From Prevotella sp. (lineage in GTDB: Bacteria; Bacteroidota; Bacteroidia; Bacteroidales; Bacteroidaceae): a DNA stretch of 64,000 nucleotides. Both the position numbers and the translations under genes were made by a program. Under the pieces are notes generated by a model. That model did no database searches, was not told the DNA's origin, and worked only from the letters and a program-made list of their open reading frames with translations. Where the stretch lies: NCBI GenBank assembly GCA_016286585.1, contig JAEETC010000002.1:1-64000 (forward strand). The letters run 5' to 3'. Shown piece by piece: positions 61,731 to 64,000 of this stretch (the stretch's first letter is position 1; each line of letters begins with the position of its first letter).

Positions 61731-63926
61731 TCAGTCGGCGAGGGTGAAGTCGAGCTGTTTGCGCTCGAGGTTCGCACGGGCCACCTGGATGCGGATGGGA
61801 TCGCCCAACTGGTACTTCGTGTGATGACGACGGCCGACGATGACAAAATTCTTCTCGTCGAAGTCGTAATAGTCATCACCGAGGTCACGGATGGGAATCA
61901 TACCCTCACAGTGGGTCTCGTCGATCTGGGCGTAGATGCCGTAGGAGGTGAGACCAGAGATATGGGCATCGTAGGTGTTTCCAATCTTATCGGCCATGAA
62001 CTCCACCATCTTGTATTTGATGGAGTCGCGCTCGGCATTCTGCGACACCTGTTCCATATCGCTACAGTGCTCACAATACTCCTCGTATTTGTCCTTATTA
62101 GCCGAGCGGGCTCCATCCTGATATTTCGTCAACAAACGATGTACCATCATATCCGGATAACGACGGATGGGCGAGGTAAAGTGAGTGTAATAGTCGAAGG
62201 CGAGACCATAGTGTCCGATATTATGAACACTGTATTTAGCCTTCATCATAGCCCTCAAGGCAACGGTTTCGATGGCATTCTGCTCACGAGTCCCCTCAGC
62301 ATCAGTCATCAGCGCATTAAGTGACTTGGTGATGGCACCTTTCGTGCCGCTGGTCTTCACCTTATAGCCGAACTTCGACACAAACTGACGCAGGTTCTCG
62401 AGTTTCTGGGGATCGGGCTGGTCGTGAATACGGTAAGGCAGGGTCTTAGCCTTCTGCCCCTTCTTCACACGGCCTATGGACTCTGCGACAGTCTTATTCG
62501 CCAGCAGCATAAACTCCTCAATGAGCTTATTGGCATCTTTAGATGTCTTGAAGTAAGCCTTGACGGGTTTGCCCGTTTCGTCGATGTCGAAGTGGAGTTC
62601 CTCGCGGTCGAACTTCACGGAGCCGTTCTTGAAGCGGGCAGCACGCAGTTTCTTGGCAAGGGCATCGAGTTTAATGAGTTTGTCAGCGTATTCGCCTTTG
62701 TAAGGATTCTTCTTAGTGGCAGGGGGCGCAGGCTCACCTGTGCCGTCCTTCACACCATTGTCCTCCAAGATCTGCTGAACTTCCTCATAGGCATAGCGAC
62801 GATCACTCTTAATCACCGTATGGGCGAGATGCCACGTCTTGATGTTCGCCTCATCGTCCATCTGGAAGATGACGCTGTAGCAGAGTTTCTCCTCATTGGG
62901 GCGTAGCGAACAGATGAAGTTGCAAAGGCGCTCTGGCAACATGGGGATAGTACGGTCGACAAGATAGATGCTCGTAGCACGGTTATACCCCTCCTTGTCG
63001 ATGGTGGAGCCTTCCTTCACGTAGTGGCTAACGTCGGCAATATGCACACCCACCTCCCATAATCCATTCTCCAGCTTACGGATACTGAGGGCATCGTCGA
63101 AATCCTTGGCATCCTTGGGGTCGATGGTACAGGTGAACACGTCACGGAAGTCCTCACGACGGGCAATCTCCTGCGGCGTGATGGTAGCGTCGATCTTCTC
63201 TGCCGCCTCCTCCACATTCTTCGGATACTTATACGGCAGGTTGTACTGGGCGAGGATGGCGTGCATCTCGGCGTTGTTCTCACCTGTCTTTCCGAGGATA
63301 TCAACCACGGAGCCGATGATGTTCTTATGCTCGGCATCAGGCCATTGGATAACCTTCACTACAGCCTTATCATCCGTCTTTCCTCCCTTCAGTTTGCGCT
63401 TGGGGATGATGATGTCATGGACGAACGTCGAGTCCTGCGGAATAAGGAAGGCCATATCCTTCTCCACCCTCAGCTTACCCACAATCTGATCATGGGCACG
63501 ACGGACGATCTCAATGACCATCGCCTCCTTGATATGCTTGTCGCGACGGGCCATATACGACACTTTCACTCTGTCGCCGTCCATCGCAGACATCGAGTTG
63601 CGCTCAGCCACGAACACTGGCGTTCCACCATCGTCTGGCAGGAACGAGTTACGACCGCTGGCCTTACGACGGAACACACCCTCCTGCACCTGTGTCTTCA
63701 GGTTCAGACGGTAACTGGTGTCGCTGACCTTCGAGAGGAAGTCATCCCACGCCATCTCCTCCATCACGTCGATGGCGAGCATCTTCAGCGGATGGGTGTC
63801 GAGTTTAAGCGCCCTGAATATCTGTTTGAACGAGAACGTCTCGTTCGGATTGTGCTGGAAGAGGTTCTGCAGCAGTTCGCTGACCTGTTTCTTCCCTAAC
63901 CGTTTTCCACCTTTCTTCTTTCCCAT
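61731..63926 (-). CDS. rnr: Ribonuclease R
   Basis: 731 aa; RREDFRDVFTCTIDPKDAKDFDDALSIRKLENGLWEVGVHIADVSHYV, HFTSPIRRYPDMMVHRLL, C-terminal S1 domain. Confidence 0.95.
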   Translation of the reverse strand: MGKKKGGKRLGKKQVSELLQNLFQHNPNETFSFKQIFRALKLDTHPLKMLAIDVMEEMAWDDFLSKVSDTSYRLNLKTQVQEGVFRRKASGRNSFLPDDGGTPVFVAERNSMSAMDGDRVKVSYMARRDKHIKEAMVIEIVRRAHDQIVGKLRVEKDMAFLIPQDSTFVHDIIIPKRKLKGGKTDDKAVVKVIQWPDAEHKNIIGSVVDILGKTGENNAEMHAILAQYNLPYKYPKNVEEAAEKIDATITPQEIARREDFRDVFTCTIDPKDAKDFDDALSIRKLENGLWEVGVHIADVSHYVKEGSTIDKEGYNRATSIYLVDRTIPMLPERLCNFICSLRPNEEKLCYSVIFQMDDEANIKTWHLAHTVIKSDRRYAYEEVQQILEDNGVKDGTGEPAPPATKKNPYKGEYADKLIKLDALAKKLRAARFKNGSVKFDREELHFDIDETGKPVKAYFKTSKDANKLIEEFMLLANKTVAESIGRVKKGQKAKTLPYRIHDQPDPQKLENLRQFVSKFGYKVKTSGTKGAITKSLNALMTDAEGTREQNAIETVALRAMMKAKYSVHNIGHYGLAFDYYTHFTSPIRRYPDMMVHRLLTKYQDGARSANKDKYEEYCEHCSDMEQVSQNAERDSIKYKMVEFMADKIGNTYDAHISGLTSYGIYAQIDETHCEGMIPIRDLGDDYYDFDEKNFVIVGRRHHTKYQLGDPIRIQVARANLERKQLDFTLAD

Positions 63927-64000
63927 AGACTTGTATTTTTAAGTTCTTTGGGGCAAAGATACGAAAAATTTTAGACATAAGAACACAAGAACACAAGTTT

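Overview
The window looks like Bacteroidales (Prevotella-like) DNA: many genes carry the -7 promoter motif TAnnTTTG and there are tandem fimbrillin-type lipoproteins. About 1-10 kb and 14.2-25.6 kb hold ordinary chromosomal genes: histidine kinase(s), GH9 cellulase, LacI and Lrp regulators, TcdA, RidA, MetY-type sulfhydrylase, CysK, SDR, carboxylesterase, CoA-transferase, fimbrillins, hemolysin III and patatin. RNase R closes the right end. About 10-14 kb is a small accessory patch with a CoiA-like protein, gene fragments and a ~413 bp imperfect inverted repeat. The standout is a ~34 kb island (about 27.1-61.6 kb). It is densely packed with conflict/signalling domains: six TIR domains in five proteins (TIR-TIR-WD40, SIR2-like-TIR, TIR-Sel1-REC-REC, TIR, TIR-Sel1), a STAND-like NTPase, PrsW protease, PGRP/amidase, three RyR-domain proteins (one with a TrkA/ion-channel module, one with a papain-like module behind an overlapping ECF-like sigma factor), two TerB-like proteins, two SpoVK/CbbX-like AAA+ paralogues, an atypical kinase-AAA+ fusion, a membrane-anchored PARP-like ADP-ribosyltransferase candidate and an HD protein. 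Ten genes (27.1-39.8 kb) form what looks like one operon, divergent from the sigma factor. Domain calls are by eye from motifs; no database search was run.
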